This document shows, piece by piece, positions 7,945 to 16,561 of a stretch of DNA of 64,000 nt. Under the pieces are notes generated by a model. That model was not told the origin of the DNA, made no database searches, and saw only the letters and a program-made list of their open reading frames with translations. The DNA comes from DATBGZ01 sp036557785. Its GTDB lineage: Bacteria > Actinomycetota > Actinomycetes > Mycobacteriales > Micromonosporaceae. Both the position numbers and the translations under genes were made by a program. Position 1 is the stretch's first letter. Every line of letters begins with the position of its first letter. The stretch lies in the NCBI GenBank assembly GCA_036557785.1, contig DATBGZ010000092.1:1-64000 (forward strand), given 5' to 3'.

Positions 7945-9257
7945 CGCGTCCCGCCGAGCCAGCGCAGGGCGGCGTGGGCGGCCGTCGCGTCCAGCGGTGC
8001 GAAGGCCGGGTTGGTTTGCAGGGCGAGCGCGAGGTCCTCGCGAGCCTGTGCGGTCCGGCCCAACGCCAGGTTGATCAGGCCGCGGTGGTACGCGTAGGCG
8101 GCGTTCGGGGCGCCGGTGTCCACGGCGAGATCGGCGTAGTGCAGCGCCTGCGACGGCTCGCCGTTGGCGTACAGAGCCTGGGCCATGGCATCGGCGACGT
8201 CCGCGAACTGGCGCCGCGACCACTCCTTCTTCGCGGCCGTCAGCGCCGACCTCGCGTCCCCGGTGGCGAGTGCGACAGCGACATCGGTGAGCCCGTCGAT
8301 GCCGCCGTTGGCGACGAAGAGGGACTCCGCGGCGGTGGCGAGCCGCACCTGCGTCTGGGCCTTGTCCTGCGCCGTCGCCGACCCCGTTGCCTGCAGCAGG
8401 TCGGCGTACTCCAGGAAGTACGCCGGCAGCGGCGCCCGACGTGTGAGCGTGGCATAGTCCGCCAGCGCGGCCTCGACGTCACCGTCTGCCGCCTCGACCC
8501 GGGCGCGGCCGAGCAACGCCGCGAGATTGCTCTGGTCGGCCCGCAGCGCCGACGCGTACAGGTCCGCGGCTTCGGCCAGACGACCGGTTCGCCAGGCGAG
8601 ATCGCCCAGCGCCACCTGACAGAACGCGACGTCGGTCGGATGGGCGGCGTCGGCGAGCGCACGCTGCAACAGGGCCTGCGCCTCGTCAGTCCGGCCGTGC
8701 TGCTCGAGGTCGTACGCCGCGCGGCTGTAAGCAGGCAGTCCGGGTCGCAGATCGAGCATCCGCTGGATCGCGGCGGTAGCGGCATCCCGGTGTCCGAGTT
8801 GGGTTTCGGCATCGCCGAGCACGCCGTACGCCTCGGCGGAGTAGGCATTGGCGGCGATCGCGTCCCGCGCGTACCGGCGTCCGGCCGCGAAGTCGTGCCG
8901 GGAGTTGGCGAGCGCGCCGGCGGCGATGCTCGCGTCGGTGTTCGCTGCTGGGTGCAGCGCGAACGAGCGCTCAACGGCACCCTGGGCCTTGGTATACCAG
9001 GTCGGGTCACCCGTCGTCCGGGACCGCTCCAGGTAGAGCAGCGCCAGCCCGGCCCAGGAGGTCCAGTCGCCGGGGACCTGCGTCAGCCTCTGCTGTGTGC
9101 GGGAGATCTGGTCACCGAGCGCGTCTTCGGTGAGCACCACCGAGTCCGGGGCGGCGGCATGCCCTCCCTGCGGCGCACCCAGCACACCACCCGCGACGAC
9201 GAGGGCGAGCCCCAGCGCCACCGCGGCTGTGGTCACTATGGCGATTTTCCGATGCAT
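7941..9257 (-). CDS. exported tetratricopeptide-repeat protein
   Basis: 438 aa. It begins MHRKIAIVTT, followed by a hydrophobic signal helix ending near AGGVLGAPQG (residue about 30), with no lipobox Cys. The rest is a run of degenerate TPR helices, for example AYGVLGDAETQLGHRDAATA, LGDLAWRTGRLAEAADLYA and AYAYHRGLINLALGRTAQAR. TPRs usually bind partner proteins, so it is likely a periplasmic or cell-envelope scaffold. It overlaps the permease gene downstream by 4 bases. Upstream it is separated from the DUF4331 gene by a strong hairpin. Specific function unknown. Confidence 0.8.
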   Translation of the reverse strand: MHRKIAIVTTAAVALGLALVVAGGVLGAPQGGHAAAPDSVVLTEDALGDQISRTQQRLTQVPGDWTSWAGLALLYLERSRTTGDPTWYTKAQGAVERSFALHPAANTDASIAAGALANSRHDFAAGRRYARDAIAANAYSAEAYGVLGDAETQLGHRDAATAAIQRMLDLRPGLPAYSRAAYDLEQHGRTDEAQALLQRALADAAHPTDVAFCQVALGDLAWRTGRLAEAADLYASALRADQSNLAALLGRARVEAADGDVEAALADYATLTRRAPLPAYFLEYADLLQATGSATAQDKAQTQVRLATAAESLFVANGGIDGLTDVAVALATGDARSALTAAKKEWSRRQFADVADAMAQALYANGEPSQALHYADLAVDTGAPNAAYAYHRGLINLALGRTAQAREDLALALQTNPAFAPLDATAAHAALRWLGGTR

Positions 9258-9295
9258 GACGAAGTCCCCTCAGGTGGTCGCTGGCTGGCTGCTGA

Positions 9296-9333
9296 GGTCC
9301 GTGGGGCGGGCACCCCCTCCCGCCCCACGGACC
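9296..9333 (-). terminator. strong stem-loop between DUF4331 and TPR genes
   Basis: GGTCCGTGGGGCGGG (9296-9310) is perfectly complementary to 9319-9333, a 15-bp stem with an 8-base loop. It lies 9 bases after the DUF4331 stop codon and 38 bases before the TPR start. It can end most DUF4331 transcripts or stabilise their 3' end, giving lower expression of the downstream genes. Confidence 0.75.
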
Positions 9334-9342
9334 GCCTGTGTG

Positions 9343-11106
9343 TCAGGGCCTCGAGTCGCTCGGTGGCACCATGCTCGCTGGGAGCTGCACTACTGGTGCC
9401 GGTGAGGTCGGGGTCGCCAAGGCGCGACGACGCCGCCAGCTCCAGAAGTACATGGCCAGGGCGAGGGCGAGGGCCGCGCCGGTCACGCCCGACATCACCC
9501 AGACGATCGTCCCGGTTTCGTTCGCGTTATCCACTGTGGACGTCAGCGCCTCGTTCGTGGTACCGATGCTGGGCTCGCCGCCCGGCGCGGGCGCCGCCGC
9601 CTGGCCCGCGGCCGTGCCGTGCGTGTTCACACCCTCGCCGTTGGGCAGGGCCACGTACGGGAACTCCTCGGAGAACGGGTTGTCGTTGGCGTCCACCTTG
9701 TCGCCCGCTGCGAGTGCGTCGACCAGCGTTCCGGTCTGGGCCGCACCCTCGACGGCCTGCAGCGCGATGTCGACGACGTCGTCGCCGAGCCGCCGGCCGT
9801 TCGGGAAGCCCTGCAGGTCACCGGCGAGCACGCCGAGCCGGTTGGGTTCCGGGGTGACCGGCACCGAGAGGTTGAGCCGCAGCATCTCCGACGGCCGGAA
9901 CTTCGACGACGAGACGTCGGCGTTGTTGAGCTGCGAGTTCAGATCCGCCTGGATGGGACCGCCCGCCTTGGTGGTGATACCGGTCAGGAAGATCTCGACC
10001 AGATCGTTGCGGGGCGTCGCCGGGGCCGGCAGGCCGTAGACCGCCTCGATCAGATGCGGCACCTCCGGGTCCTTGACGCGCGCCACCACCTGCGGAATCC
10101 CGGCGTCCTTGTCGGGAGACAGCGAGTTGAACGCGTCCTTCAGCCCAGCCGGGACGACGACCTCGTTCACCAACGGGTTGCCCAGACGGGAGACCTGGAC
10201 GCGGTCACCCCCGGGCGCGCTGCCGGGCTGGCCCGAGATCCGGACGCGGGAGCGGTCGGTGGTGCTCCATACGCCGATGACCGGGTTGCGCGTCGGGTCG
10301 TTGTTCAGCGCCACGTCCTTGAACGGCACCTGCAGGGCGATCGTGTTGACGTTGTAGCCGGCCAGGGTGTCCTGCCCGACCTCGCTGAGGTCCCCGCCGT
10401 AGAGCAGATCGAAGACGCGCAGGTCGAGGAAGAACGGGTCGTCGGCCTGACCGGCGAATCCCTTCCACCCACCCGGGAACGTGTAGATCGCCTGCTGGCG
10501 TAGCGTCCCGTAGTCCGGCATCGTCGCGTTACCCACTCGCGACGGCGCGACCGGAGCGTTGTCGACGCGGGTCACGAACGGCGCGTTGCCGAACTTGGAC
10601 TGCAGCGTGTACGTCTGCCGGAACAGCAGGTTCTCGTCGTCGATCGAGGTGACCGGTCCGTTGGCGTAGAGGAACGTGTTGTTGCCACGCTTGTCGATGT
10701 TGTGGAACGTCCACCGGAAGGTGGCGTCGGGCTTGGCGTCCCCATTGCTGTCGACGTAGATGTTGTACGATGCGTCCGTCGCGAATGGATAGAAGTTCGG
10801 CCCGCCGTTCGGGTCCGAGAATGGCGCGAAGTTCGCGATGAACGTGACGTAGCCCGGCCGGTCCGGGCTGACGAACGCGTACAGGTCGGTGTTGTCCACG
10901 GCCGGGTCCGCGGCGATGAGCGGCGCCTCCCGGTGGCTGGACGCCCCGGCGAGGGACGGTCCGAGCCCGAGCGCCACCGTGGCCAGGGCGCTGCCTGCGG
11001 CGAGGACGGCGACGCCGCGACGGGCGAGCCTCGCTCTGCGAGGTGTTCCGCTCGCAAGCTTCGCGACTGAGTCGAATGTTCCGCTCGCAAGCTTCGCGGA
11101 ATTCAT
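9343..11106 (-). CDS. exported DUF4331-family protein with C-terminal membrane anchor
   Basis: 587 aa. After an unusual N-terminal 22-residue stretch made of two copies of an AKLASGT-containing repeat comes a basic region and signal helix (residues about 30-55), then SSHREAPLIAADPAVDNTD, the hallmark start of the DUF4331 fold. Regions such as DLYAFVSPDRPGYVTFI and FFLDLRVFDLLYGGD follow. A single hydrophobic helix near residues 537-560 with a basic tail (WSWRRRR) anchors the C-terminus. DUF4331 proteins have no settled function. The ATG has GGGGAG 7 bases upstream, so the repeat-encoding codons appear to be translated. It heads the group TPR-permease-sigK-rskA. Confidence 0.8.
   Translation of the reverse strand: MNSAKLASGTFDSVAKLASGTPRRARLARRGVAVLAAGSALATVALGLGPSLAGASSHREAPLIAADPAVDNTDLYAFVSPDRPGYVTFIANFAPFSDPNGGPNFYPFATDASYNIYVDSNGDAKPDATFRWTFHNIDKRGNNTFLYANGPVTSIDDENLLFRQTYTLQSKFGNAPFVTRVDNAPVAPSRVGNATMPDYGTLRQQAIYTFPGGWKGFAGQADDPFFLDLRVFDLLYGGDLSEVGQDTLAGYNVNTIALQVPFKDVALNNDPTRNPVIGVWSTTDRSRVRISGQPGSAPGGDRVQVSRLGNPLVNEVVVPAGLKDAFNSLSPDKDAGIPQVVARVKDPEVPHLIEAVYGLPAPATPRNDLVEIFLTGITTKAGGPIQADLNSQLNNADVSSSKFRPSEMLRLNLSVPVTPEPNRLGVLAGDLQGFPNGRRLGDDVVDIALQAVEGAAQTGTLVDALAAGDKVDANDNPFSEEFPYVALPNGEGVNTHGTAAGQAAAPAPGGEPSIGTTNEALTSTVDNANETGTIVWVMSGVTGAALALALAMYFWSWRRRRALATPTSPAPVVQLPASMVPPSDSRP
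11044..11098 (-). repeat. two copies of a 33-bp-period coding repeat at the DUF4331 gene start
   Basis: TGTTCCGCTCGCAAGCTTCG CG is found at 11044-11065 and again at 11077-11098, exactly 33 bases apart. On the minus strand each copy encodes AKLASGT. The unit resembles the 33-bp repeat in rnhB at 42923-43021 (shared GCG.AGCTTGC.AGC core and CTCAG). Confidence 0.8.
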
Positions 11107-11521
11107 GATCTTTCTCCCCTACCTCCGCGCGGCGCGATCTGCGCCGTCACGAAGGCTTCGGAGCGACCATCGGCCGGGACAGCCCGTTGTTACCTTCCTC
11201 CCACCGACCCATCCACGGCCCTGCCGGCACCGAACGGCAGCGGTGCCTTCGGCCGACCTGGCGGTCGCACGAGTTCGGCGGGAAACAGGCGGACCTGCCC
11301 GTACGGCGGCGTTGCGCCCCCTCGCCTCCGAGGGACTCCTCTACCGAGACGAGCACGAGGTCGCAGAAGAGCCGGAGAAGCCAAAGGTGGCGCGTGCGGT
11401 CGCTGGCACTCAGGATCAGTCGATCCTGAACGCGCCAGTCCGATCGAGTCATGAAGGCGTCATCGAACGTGACGGCCGGCTCGCGCAGCGCCGGGCATAG
11501 CCAGATCGCCCGGGAGTCACC
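11107..11521. other. 415-base intergenic region upstream of DUF4331 gene
   Basis: No convincing gene. It should carry the promoter of the leftward DUF4331 gene, but no clear SigA or SigK-type (CCATCC/CCGAATC-like) pair could be identified. A small hairpin CAGGATC-AGTC-GATCCTG sits at 11411-11428. The AGGTAGGGGAG near 11111-11121 (minus strand) is the ribosome binding site. Confidence 0.5.
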
Positions 11522-11716
11522 CTAGCGTCGAGACTCGCGCTCCTGTTGAAGAACAAGCGCGATCACCGTGGGTTGGGTGCCGGGGGCAAAGACGGCGAGG
11601 TAGGCGTCCAGGTCGCCGGCCTCGACAGGGCAGTAGAAGTAGTCGAGGGCCGCGAGAAGGGCGCGTCTGCGGAAGGCATCGGCATCCTCCTGCCTCCACC
11701 TTCGCATCGGCTCCAT
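11522..11716 (-). CDS. small hypothetical protein downstream of SDR gene
   Basis: 64 aa, beginning MEPMRRWRQEDADAFRR and ending VLQQERESRR. It contains DYFYCPVEAGDLDAYLAVF and is acidic/aromatic in the middle. It starts 34 bases after the SDR stop and has GAGG 9 bases upstream of its ATG, so it could be the last gene of the GS-ALDH-SDR operon. No family is recognised, and a chance open frame cannot be excluded. Confidence 0.45.
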   Translation of the reverse strand: MEPMRRWRQEDADAFRRRALLAALDYFYCPVEAGDLDAYLAVFAPGTQPTVIALVLQQERESRR

Positions 11717-11750
11717 GACTCATCGCCTCGCGTCACGCCGCGGCGGGTTG

Positions 11751-12518
11751 CTACAGCGGGGTGACGTAGGCGCCGGTGATGCCGCCGTCGACGACGAAGG
11801 TCGATGCGGTGATGAAGGAGGCGTCGTCGCTGGCAAGGAAGGCGACCGCGGCGGCGATCTCCTCGGGCTGGGCGAAGCGGCCCATCGGGATGTGCACCAG
11901 CCGGCGGGCCGCCCGCTCGGGGTCCTTGGCGAACAGCTCCATGAGCAGCGGGGTCGCCACCGGGCCGGGGCACAGCGCGTTGACCCGGATGCCCTCGCGG
12001 GCGAACTGCACGCCCAGTTCCCGGGTCATCGCGAGCACCGCGCCCTTGCTCGCGGTGTAGGAGATCTGGGAGGTGGCGGCGCCGAGGAGGGCGACGAAGC
12101 TCGCGGTGTTAATGATCGATCCCTTGCCCTGCCGCTGCATGTGGGGGATCGCGTATCTGCAGCAGAGGTAGACCGAGGTGAGGTTGACCCGCTGCACCCG
12201 CTCCCACGCATCCAAGCCGGTGGTCAGGATCGAGTCGTCGTCGGGCGGAGAGATACCGGCGTTGTTGAACGCGATGTCCACGCTGCCGAGGTCGGAGGCG
12301 ACCCGCTCGAAGAGGGAGGCGACCTGCTCCTCCTCGGCGACATCGCAGTGCAGGAAGGTTCCTCCGACCTCGTCGGCGGCCGCCCGGCCGGCCGGCTCGG
12401 AGATGTCGACGGCCACCACCCGCGCACCCTCGGCCGCGAACCGGCGTGCGGTCGCCAGGCCGATGCCGCTGCCCGCTCCGGTGACGACCGCCACGCGCCC
12501 CGCCAACCGTCCGTCCAC
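11751..12518 (-). CDS. short-chain dehydrogenase/reductase (SDR), FabG-like
   Basis: 255 aa. Shows the classical SDR elements: TGAGSGIG nucleotide-binding motif, NNAG, catalytic Ser in NTASFVALL, and YTASKG with Tyr and Lys. The chosen GTG start (complement 12516-12518, protein VDGRLAGR) has GGAGGG 6 bases upstream; a GTG six codons earlier is less well placed. It follows the aldehyde dehydrogenase gene by about 20 bases. In M. tuberculosis the same pair is Rv2857c-aldC, next to glnA4. The likely role is oxidation of an alcohol or amino-alcohol intermediate in the same catabolic route; the substrate is unknown. Confidence 0.85.
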   Translation of the reverse strand: MDGRLAGRVAVVTGAGSGIGLATARRFAAEGARVVAVDISEPAGRAAADEVGGTFLHCDVAEEEQVASLFERVASDLGSVDIAFNNAGISPPDDDSILTTGLDAWERVQRVNLTSVYLCCRYAIPHMQRQGKGSIINTASFVALLGAATSQISYTASKGAVLAMTRELGVQFAREGIRVNALCPGPVATPLLMELFAKDPERAARRLVHIPMGRFAQPEEIAAAVAFLASDDASFITASTFVVDGGITGAYVTPL

Positions 12519-12537
12519 GATGGACCCTCCAGGCACC

Positions 12538-13896
12538 CTAGCCGTCGCTGAGGAAGACGTTCTTCACGTCGGTGAACGCGTCCAGCGCGTCGGGCCCGAG
12601 CTCACGGCCCAGGCCGGACTGCTTCATCCCGCCGAACGGGGTCCAGTAGCGCACCGACGAGTGGGAGTTGACGCTCAGGTTTCCCGACTCCACGGCCCGC
12701 GCCACCCGCAGCGCCCGCCCCAGATCCCGGGTCCAGATCGAGCCGGACAGGCCGTACGTCGTGTCGTTGGCCAGCCGTACGGCCTGCTCCTCGTCGTCGA
12801 AGGGCAGTACCGAGACCACTGGTCCGAAGACCTCCTCGCGCCAGTGCCTCTCCCGGCCGTCATGGGCCAGCAGCACGGTCGGCGGGTACCAGAACCCGGC
12901 CCCGGAAGGCGCCGAGCCCCGGAACGCCACCTCGGCGTGGTCCACATAGGACGAGACGACGCTGCGCTGGGCCGGCGAGATCAGCGGACCCATCTGCGCC
13001 TGAGGGTCGGCGGGATCGCGCACCTGTACCGCGGCGACGGCGGGCTCGAGGAGCGAGAGGAACCGGTCGTACACGCTACGCTGCACGAGCAGCCTCGAGC
13101 GGGCGCAGCAGTCCTGGCCGGCGTTGTCGAAGACCGCCATCGGCGCGGTGGCCGCGGCGCGCTCGAGATCGGCGTCGGCGAATACGATGTTCGCGCTCTT
13201 GCCGCCCAGCTCCAGGGTCAGCCGCTTGACCTGGTCAGCGCACCCGCGCATGACGCGCTTGCCCACCTCGGTGGAGCCGGTGAAGCAGACCTTGCGCACT
13301 GCGGGATGGGTCACGAAGCGTTGCCCCACCACGCTTCCGGCGCCGGGAATGACCGTGAAGACCCCCTCGGGCAGGCCCGCCGCCAGAGCGAGCCCGGCCA
13401 GCCGCAGCGCGGTCAGCGGGGTGAGCTCGGCGGGCTTGAGCACAACCGTGTTGCCCGCCGCGAGCGCCGGCGCGAAGCCCCAGCCCGCGATCGGCATCGG
13501 GAAGTTCCACGGCACGATGACCCCGACCACGCCGAGCGGCTCGCGGAAGGTCACGTCGACACCGCCCGGGACCGGGATCTGGCGCCCGGTCAGACGTTGC
13601 GGCGCGCCCGCGAAGTAGTGCAGCACGTCACGGACGTTCCCCGCCTCCCAGCGTGCGTTGCCGATGGTGTGGCCGGAGTTGGCGACCTCCAACCCGGCGA
13701 GCTCGTCAACGTGACTCTCCACAAGGGACGCGAAGGCCCGCAACAGCCGCGCTCGGTCCGCGGGTGAGACCCGGCGCCACGACTCGAACGCGGTCGCGGC
13801 CCCGCCGATCGCCGCGTCGGTCTCCTCGAGGGTGGCCCGCGGCACGGAGGCGACGACTTCCTCCGTCGCCGGGTTCAGCACATCGAAGGAAGTCAC
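12538..13896 (-). CDS. NAD(P)-dependent aldehyde dehydrogenase
   Basis: 452 aa. Family motifs are intact: PWNFPM near the Rossmann fold, FTGSTEVGK, the general-base Glu in LELGGKSANIVF, and the nucleophile region DNAGQDCCARSR where the Cys pair includes the catalytic Cys. It should oxidise a gamma-glutamyl-amino aldehyde or related semialdehyde to the acid, matching PuuC or AldC roles. Its GTG overlaps the stop of the glutamine synthetase-like gene (GTGA), so both are coupled. Length is slightly short against 480-500 aa relatives. Confidence 0.9.
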   Translation of the reverse strand: MTSFDVLNPATEEVVASVPRATLEETDAAIGGAATAFESWRRVSPADRARLLRAFASLVESHVDELAGLEVANSGHTIGNARWEAGNVRDVLHYFAGAPQRLTGRQIPVPGGVDVTFREPLGVVGVIVPWNFPMPIAGWGFAPALAAGNTVVLKPAELTPLTALRLAGLALAAGLPEGVFTVIPGAGSVVGQRFVTHPAVRKVCFTGSTEVGKRVMRGCADQVKRLTLELGGKSANIVFADADLERAAATAPMAVFDNAGQDCCARSRLLVQRSVYDRFLSLLEPAVAAVQVRDPADPQAQMGPLISPAQRSVVSSYVDHAEVAFRGSAPSGAGFWYPPTVLLAHDGRERHWREEVFGPVVSVLPFDDEEQAVRLANDTTYGLSGSIWTRDLGRALRVARAVESGNLSVNSHSSVRYWTPFGGMKQSGLGRELGPDALDAFTDVKNVFLSDG

Positions 13897-15242
13897 AATC
13901 GCTCGAACCCCCGGAACAGCTCCCAGTCCGTGACGGCCGAGTCGAAGGCCGCGAGCTCGACGCGGGCGTTGTTCGCGTAGTGGGCCACGACGTCGGCACC
14001 GAACGCGGACCTGGCCAGGTCGCTGGCCTCCCATCGCGCCAGCGCCTCGCCGAGCGTCGCGGGAATCCGTGGCGCCGTGGTGTCGCCGTACGCGTTGCCG
14101 GCGACCGGATCCTCCAGGTCCAGCTCGTGCTCCAGGCCGTACCGGGCAGCCGCCATCATCCCGGCCAGCGCGAGGTACGGGTTGACGTCGCCACCGGGTA
14201 CCCGGTTCTCGATGCGCAGCGATGTGCCCTTGCCGACCAGCCGCAGCGCGCAGGTTCGGTTGTCCTGGCCCCAACGGATCGCCGTCGGTGCGAAGGTCCC
14301 CGGCCGGTAGCGCTTGTATGAGTTGATGTTCGGCGCGAAGAGCAGGGTGAGGTCAGCCATGCCCGCGAGCAGGCCTGCGACGACGTGCTCACCCGCCGGC
14401 GACAGGCCACCCGGCCCTGACCCGGCCATCACCGGGGCGCCGGCTTTGTCGCGCAAGGAGAAGTGGATGTGGCAGGAGTTGCCCTCGCGCTGGTTCGGCT
14501 TGGCCATGAAGGTCAGCGACATCCCGAGCTGCGCGGCGATCTCCTTGGCGCCCTGCTTGTAGACGCTGTGGTTGTCAGCCGTCACCAGTGCCGTGTCGTA
14601 GTGGAACGCGACCTCGTGCTGGCCAAGGTTGCACTCGCCCTTGGCGCTCTCGGGCCGCAGCCCGGCTCCAGCCATGTCGATGCGTAGCCGGCGCAGCAGC
14701 GGCTCGACCCGCGCCGTGCCCAACAGGGAATAGTCCACATTGTACAGATTGGCGGGAGTGAGATCCCGATATCCGCGCGTCCAGGCGTCCTCGTACGAGT
14801 CGCGGAAGACGCAGAACTCCAGCTCGGTGCCCGCGTAGGCGACCAGACCGGATCCGGCGAGGGCGTCGGTCTGGCTGCGCAGGATCTGGCGTGGCGACGG
14901 CGGGACCGCCGCCCCGTCGACCGTGGTCAGGTCGGCGAGAACCAGCGCGGTGCCGGGCTGCCATGGCAGCCGGCGCAGCGTCGAGAGGTCGGGCACCATG
15001 ACCAGGTCGCCGTACCCACGATCCCACCCGGACATGGCATAGCCGGCAACCGTGTTCATCTCGACATCGACCGCGAGCAGGTAGTCGCACGCCTCGCTAC
15101 CGTGCGGGAGCACCTCGCGCAGGAAGTAGGGCGCGTGCAGCCGCTTGCCCTGCAACCGACCCTGCATGTCCACGAGCGCCAGCGCGACGGTGTCGATGGT
15201 GCCGGAGTCGACGCCGTAGCGTAGCTCCTCCAGCGTCAACAT
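13893..15242 (-). CDS. glutamine synthetase-like gamma-glutamylamine synthetase (GlnA4/GlnA3 type)
   Basis: 449 aa, type I GS fold. Metal and substrate motifs are present: GTELEFCVFRDSYE, KGECNLGQHEV, NSCHIHFSL and RIENRVPGGDVNPYLALAG. The adenylylated Tyr loop typical of GlnA (NLYDLP) is absent, as in non-housekeeping paralogues. In actinobacteria such paralogues ligate glutamate to polyamines or ethanolamine so they can be used as nitrogen source. First gene of the operon with ALDH, SDR and possibly the small ORF. The PuuD-type hydrolase completing the pathway is at 1.5 kb. Exact amine unknown. Confidence 0.85.
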   Translation of the reverse strand: MLTLEELRYGVDSGTIDTVALALVDMQGRLQGKRLHAPYFLREVLPHGSEACDYLLAVDVEMNTVAGYAMSGWDRGYGDLVMVPDLSTLRRLPWQPGTALVLADLTTVDGAAVPPSPRQILRSQTDALAGSGLVAYAGTELEFCVFRDSYEDAWTRGYRDLTPANLYNVDYSLLGTARVEPLLRRLRIDMAGAGLRPESAKGECNLGQHEVAFHYDTALVTADNHSVYKQGAKEIAAQLGMSLTFMAKPNQREGNSCHIHFSLRDKAGAPVMAGSGPGGLSPAGEHVVAGLLAGMADLTLLFAPNINSYKRYRPGTFAPTAIRWGQDNRTCALRLVGKGTSLRIENRVPGGDVNPYLALAGMMAAARYGLEHELDLEDPVAGNAYGDTTAPRIPATLGEALARWEASDLARSAFGADVVAHYANNARVELAAFDSAVTDWELFRGFERL

Positions 15243-15385
15243 GTGCGCCTCCTCCCCGCGGCCGCTCTTCCGCGCACGGGCAGCGTAACGGTCCGCTCAC
15301 CCGTTCGGGAGAGCCGAGTGGGATACGCCCCGCGCCGGAGGACCCGCGGGCTACCGTCTGCTCCAGCGAAGGCCAGGTGAGCGCG

Positions 15386-15775
15386 ATGTTGGTCGTCACG
15401 ACCGAGAGCATTCCCGGGTACCAGGTGCACGCCGTCATTGGCCAGGTCGTGGGCGTCACCGCCCGAACGTTCAACCCCTTCATCGAGGGTGTCAAGTCGC
15501 TCAACGGCAAGACGAACCCACAACTGCTTCGGCTGCTGGCCCAGATCCGGCAGGAGGCCGTCGCCCGCCTGGCCGCCGCGGCGGAGCGGCGGGGCGCGAA
15601 CGCGGTGCTCGGCATGCGGTTCGACACCCGCGACATCACCCCGCCGTGGCGCGAGATCTGCGCCTACGGAACCGCGGTCCTGGTCGTTCCGACCGGCCCC
15701 GCCGAGCTCGCGGACGAGCCCTATCCAACCCCGCACCAGATGTACCCCGGCGAGCCGTACTTCGACCCGGCCTGA
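15386..15775 (+). CDS. YbjQ/UPF0145 family protein
   Basis: 129 aa. Begins MLVVTTESIPGYQVH, with the characteristic G.V.G.T.R region and ERRGANAVLGMRFDT. YbjQ proteins form small symmetric oligomers (pentamers are reported) with unknown, possibly metal-related, function. ATG 15386 is preceded by AGGTGA at 5 bases; a GTG three codons earlier is an alternative. TACCGT at 15352-15357 could be the -10 element. It is divergent from the GS operon. Confidence 0.85.
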   Translation: MLVVTTESIPGYQVHAVIGQVVGVTARTFNPFIEGVKSLNGKTNPQLLRLLAQIRQEAVARLAAAAERRGANAVLGMRFDTRDITPPWREICAYGTAVLVVPTGPAELADEPYPTPHQMYPGEPYFDPA

Positions 15776-15908
15776 CCTGCCCGGGCTACGCGGGGAATGA
15801 ACCCGGCGGGTTCGCCTCACCGGCGAACGTCGGCCTGGGGAACGGCGTCGCCGGCAGCCGCAACGCGTCGGCCGTCTTCGCTATCAACGGGAGCAGGATC
15901 CGCGTGGG

Positions 15909-15939
15909 CAGGGCCGCGTCACTGTCCGGCGCGGCCCTG
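15909..15939. terminator. bidirectional terminator between YbjQ and PadR genes
   Basis: CAGGGCCGCG (15909-15918) pairs perfectly with CGCGGCCCTG (15930-15939) around an 11-base loop. It lies between two convergent genes. A smaller hairpin GAACCC/GGGTTC sits at 15799-15813, closer to the YbjQ stop. Confidence 0.7.
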
Positions 15940-15959
15940 CTGTACCAGCCCGCTCTGCG

Positions 15960-16514
15960 CTACTCAGCGAGGATCGCGTAGAGCTTCCTACGCGCCTCGT
16001 CGATGACCTCGATGGCCCGGCGGCGCTGATCCTCCGTACCGCTCGTCATGATCTGGCGCAGGGCGTTGACCGCCCCGAATCCGGCGTCCCGGACATCGTG
16101 GAGGTTGCGCAGCAGGTCGTCGTCACCGGGTCGCTCCCACGGTGCGGGTCCCGCCTCGGCGGCATCGGCGCGACCCGCCTCGGTGAGCGTGAACCGCTTG
16201 CGCCCGCCGGACTCCTCGCTGGTGATCAGCCCTTCGTCCTCGAGCAGTTGCAGCGTCGGATAGACCGACCCCGGGCTCGGCCGCCACATCCCTCCCGTAC
16301 GGGTCTCCAGCTCAGTGATCATCTCATATCCATGCATGGGTCGCTCGGCCAGCAACGCCAGGACCGCGGCGCGCACGTTCCCACGCCGGCCCTGATGCCG
16401 GCCGCCGTGGGGGCCGCCGTGCCACCGGTGCCCCCCTGGGCCGAACGGACCGAACGGGCCGAACCCGAAACCGCGCAAGCGTGCCTCGACGTGAGCGTGT
16501 CCTCTTCCTCGCAT
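15960..16514 (-). CDS. PadR-family transcriptional regulator
   Basis: 184 aa from the ATG at 16514 (GAGGGG 6 bases upstream; another ATG two codons earlier). A His/Gly/Phe-rich N-terminal linker (FGFGPFGPFGPGGHRWHG) precedes the winged-helix domain: VRAAVLALLAERPMHGYEM and PSPGSVYPTLQLLEDEGLI with the basic wing GRKRFTLTEAG. The C-terminal helix is for dimerisation. PadR proteins repress efflux or stress genes and themselves. The 10-bp palindrome CGATATATCG lies 37 bases upstream of the ATG. No obvious target gene is adjacent apart from itself and the divergent GNAT gene. Confidence 0.9.
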   Translation of the reverse strand: MRGRGHAHVEARLRGFGFGPFGPFGPGGHRWHGGPHGGRHQGRRGNVRAAVLALLAERPMHGYEMITELETRTGGMWRPSPGSVYPTLQLLEDEGLITSEESGGRKRFTLTEAGRADAAEAGPAPWERPGDDDLLRNLHDVRDAGFGAVNALRQIMTSGTEDQRRRAIEVIDEARRKLYAILAE

Positions 16515-16551
16515 CGCCATCCCCTCTCGTGTCGTATCGGCGATGGGTTGA

Positions 16552-16561
16552 CGATATATCG
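16552..16561. promoter_or_regulatory. putative PadR operator
   Basis: Perfect 10-bp palindrome CGATATATCG in an otherwise GC-rich region between the PadR and GNAT genes. The AT-rich core is exceptional here, and its location upstream of the regulator suits autoregulation. Confidence 0.5.
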
